Of a DNA stretch of 64,000 bases, positions 61,938-64,000 are shown piece after piece. The position numbers and the translations under genes are program-made. Below the pieces are notes generated by a model. It did not search any database. It was not told where the DNA came from and worked only from the letters and a program-made list of their open reading frames with translations. Numbering within the stretch: position 1 is the stretch's first letter; each line of letters opens with the position of its first letter. Source of the DNA: J014 sp964486055. Lineage in GTDB: Bacteria > Acidobacteriota > Blastocatellia > Pyrinomonadales > Pyrinomonadaceae. The stretch is from contig CAZALE010000002.1 in the NCBI GenBank assembly GCA_964486055.1, positions 290,000-353,999 on the forward strand, in the 5' to 3' direction.

Positions 61938-63242
61938 CTAAGGATTTGCTAATATTTGCTCGATTATTAATGGTCGAATGGCTTTCCAGATTCTTGTTCC
62001 GGAAGAAGTTCTATCGCGTATCAGCAAAATTGCAGTGTAGTTGTAGTGTAGATCAACCCAAGGTGTACAACCAAATGCTCCTTGATCAGAGAGCTCCGGA
62101 CCTGGAGTCTGGGGTTGAGGTTGGCTTTGCAGATATGCAAGCGAAGTATGCCACCATCCAAAACTATAACCTGTCAAAGTATCCCCGCCAGGACTATTCA
62201 CCACCGGAAGATCTCTTTTTTGATCATTTTGCATTTCATAATACATTTGCTTCGACAAAATACGAGTGCTACCATAAACCCCACCCGCAAGATATGCCTG
62301 TATTATCTTACTGTAATCCCCAACATCCGAATAAGCACCGCCAGCGATTCTAGGATTCTGTGTGTTTGTATAAGTAAACCTCGTGAGCCCGAGCGGAATA
62401 GCGATCTTTCTATTGAAAAATTCATTCCAGGATTGCCCCGTAATCGCTTCTACTACTCCGCCGGCTACTTGGAAGCTAGCACCACCATACGAAAACCGAG
62501 AACCAGGAGTAAACTGTAATGGTGAATTTAATATTCTCTGAACGCACTCCCTCAAGGTTATACTAGTTTGATCATTCAAACAGTCATTCTGCTGTAATCC
62601 AGATGTGTGATTCAGTAACATTCTAACTGTGATAGAGGCTTTATCTGGGGGAACATTTACGTAACCATTCAAATACTGACTAATAGGGGCGTCGAGATTT
62701 AATCTCCCTTCATCCACGAGCGTCAATATGGCAAGCGCACTCGGCATCTTTGTGGAAGAAGCAATCGGTAAAACAGAATCTACTGTTTGATCACCGAATG
62801 CTCTTAGATAAATAGTCCTACCATTACGAGTTATCTGTAATGTTAAGCCAGATACGAGGCTTGGCACAAAAGACATCAATTTTGCATTTAAAGCAGACCA
62901 ATCATAGCTCCCTACTGGTCCAGAAACGACGGTTAGATTTTTAATATTTGATCTGCCACTTCTCTGAATAACTTGTACCTGTAAAATCGAGGGATTTGAT
63001 AAAAGATCTGAAGTAACAGTGGCCTTGATTCTATTCCAAGATAAAAAATAAGTCTCAACATTAACACCATTTATACGAACCTGAGCACTTTTAGCAAAAT
63101 TGCTACCCTCAATTACAAGTGGAAAAGCCGTAGCCCCAACCTCGACAGTAGAGGGATTTATCGAATAAATTTTCGGACTTTGAGCATGAGCCGTAAAAAA
63201 ATGTATTAGGGTGATCAAAACGATTAAAATAATGCTGCTCAT
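61938..63242 (-). CDS. Secreted serine hydrolase, class C beta-lactamase/esterase family, with IPT/TIG domain
   Basis: 434 residues from ATG 63242 (RBS GGAGG 8 nt upstream). Signal peptide, an IPT/TIG Ig-like domain (PKIYSINPSTVEVGATAFPLVIEGSNF), then a beta-lactamase-fold hydrolase with S-x-x-K in ASSTKMPSA. The second motif Y-x-N reads YGG (RFSYGGAS). Class C homologues with changes here are usually esterases or D-aminopeptidases, not true beta-lactamases. Confidence 0.87.
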   Translation of the reverse strand: MSSIILIVLITLIHFFTAHAQSPKIYSINPSTVEVGATAFPLVIEGSNFAKSAQVRINGVNVETYFLSWNRIKATVTSDLLSNPSILQVQVIQRSGRSNIKNLTVVSGPVGSYDWSALNAKLMSFVPSLVSGLTLQITRNGRTIYLRAFGDQTVDSVLPIASSTKMPSALAILTLVDEGRLNLDAPISQYLNGYVNVPPDKASITVRMLLNHTSGLQQNDCLNDQTSITLRECVQRILNSPLQFTPGSRFSYGGASFQVAGGVVEAITGQSWNEFFNRKIAIPLGLTRFTYTNTQNPRIAGGAYSDVGDYSKIIQAYLAGGVYGSTRILSKQMYYEMQNDQKRDLPVVNSPGGDTLTGYSFGWWHTSLAYLQSQPQPQTPGPELSDQGAFGCTPWVDLHYNYTAILLIRDRTSSGTRIWKAIRPLIIEQILANP

Positions 63243-63384
63243 TCTCATAACCTCCAAATAAAATTCTTGATAATAAATTTGATCAATGATGTCTCGGAAA
63301 AGACGAAATAATTCTCATTGTGGTGCAGGTATAAAGGCTAATCAGGGAAGAAATAACCAGAAAAAGAAGGAATAAATTAGAGAT

Positions 63385-63418
63385 AAAAAATAAGCCATTC
63401 TCTAGAAGAGAATGGCTT
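63385..63418 (-). terminator. Rho-independent terminator of the rRNA operon
   Basis: AAGCCATTCTCT (63392-63403) pairs with AGAGAATGGCTT (63407-63418) over 12 bp across a 3-nt loop; on the minus strand it is followed by ATTTTTTAT. It lies just after the 5S gene in the direction of rRNA transcription. Confidence 0.88.
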
Positions 63419-63452
63419 CATTTCAACTATTCGCTAAATAGAATTTTTATCT

Positions 63453-63567
<115 letters not shown>

Positions 63568-63618
63568 AGAATCAGTCCAATTTTTCAATACTTTTATGAC
63601 AACTGAATAGCATCATTA

Positions 63619-63648
63619 TTTGCTGTTAAGTAATTTGCTGCTAAGTAA
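63619..63648. repeat. 15-bp tandem repeat in the 23S-5S spacer
   Basis: TTTGCTGTTAAGTAA (63619-63633) is followed by TTTGCTGCTAAGTAA (63634-63648), differing at one base, just beyond the 23S 3' end. May reflect processing-site duplication. Confidence 0.9.
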
Positions 63649-63651
63649 GTT

Positions 63652-64000
<349 letters not shown>

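Overview
The window is a compact, AT-rich (roughly 40% GC by eye) chromosomal segment of a Gram-negative-type, aerobically respiring heterotroph. It carries many Sec signal peptides, succinate dehydrogenase, haem O synthase, a haem-copper oxidase subunit III, CstA, secreted peptidases and nucleases, an unlinked response regulator, an NtrC-type regulator and a SARP-type regulator. The gene mix fits Acidobacteriota (Blastocatellia/Pyrinomonadales-like best), but this is an inference from gene content. The 23S rRNA tail at the right edge would settle it. No insertion sequence, prophage, CRISPR array or tRNA was seen.

Layout. 1-5.7 kb: the end of a DnaQ-type exonuclease, an M16 peptidase pair, two small unknown proteins, a secreted ENPP-like phosphodiesterase and a LOG-family hydrolase. 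5.7-10.6 kb: the heat-shock operon hrcA-grpE-dnaK-dnaJ (minus strand). 10.6-14.8 kb: a SprT-like metalloprotease coupled to an alkyltransferase-like protein, inositol-phosphate synthase, and a single-ring Clp-type AAA+ ATPase. 14.9-28.5 kb: saccharopine-dehydrogenase-like and PlsC genes, an M14 carboxypeptidase with a quinone oxidoreductase, an SDR, CstA, an ABC exporter, a sigma factor with a zinc-finger protein, and SerA. 28.7-41.5 kb: SppA, an OmpR-type regulator, a protein with a NucS-like PD-(D/E)XK domain, a lipoprotein/thioesterase/ABC exporter cluster, a large MalT-like/SARP regulator, a queuosine-precursor transporter with PurD, and a zinc-ribbon protein. 41.5-54 kb: a KimA/KUP-like permease, a LysR regulator divergent from sdhCAB, a structured 0.64-kb intergenic region, MsrB, an NtrC-family regulator, a PilZ protein and GyrA. 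54-56.5 kb: ctaB, coxIII and a DUF420 (CtaM-like) gene. 56.5-56.9 kb: a complete c-di-AMP (ydaO/yuaA) riboswitch with its own promoter and terminator but no gene behind it. 57-63.2 kb: two overlapping extracellular nuclease genes, an SH3-like protein, a decayed TM-helix/mechanosensitive-channel gene and a secreted serine hydrolase. 63.4-64 kb: 5S and the 3' end of 23S rRNA (minus strand).

Genes are packed with many 4-bp ATGA overlaps (translational coupling) and several convergent genes whose ends touch or overlap, so the few longer intergenic stretches stand out. The two most striking are non-coding. The first is the gene-less c-di-AMP riboswitch at 56.55-56.87 kb. The second is a minus-strand terminator-ended RNA hairpin at 48.25-48.35 kb whose large loop carries a C/U-rich anti-Shine-Dalgarno tract. 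The KimA-like permease elsewhere in the window is a natural candidate member of the same potassium/c-di-AMP physiology, though it is not directly linked to the riboswitch.
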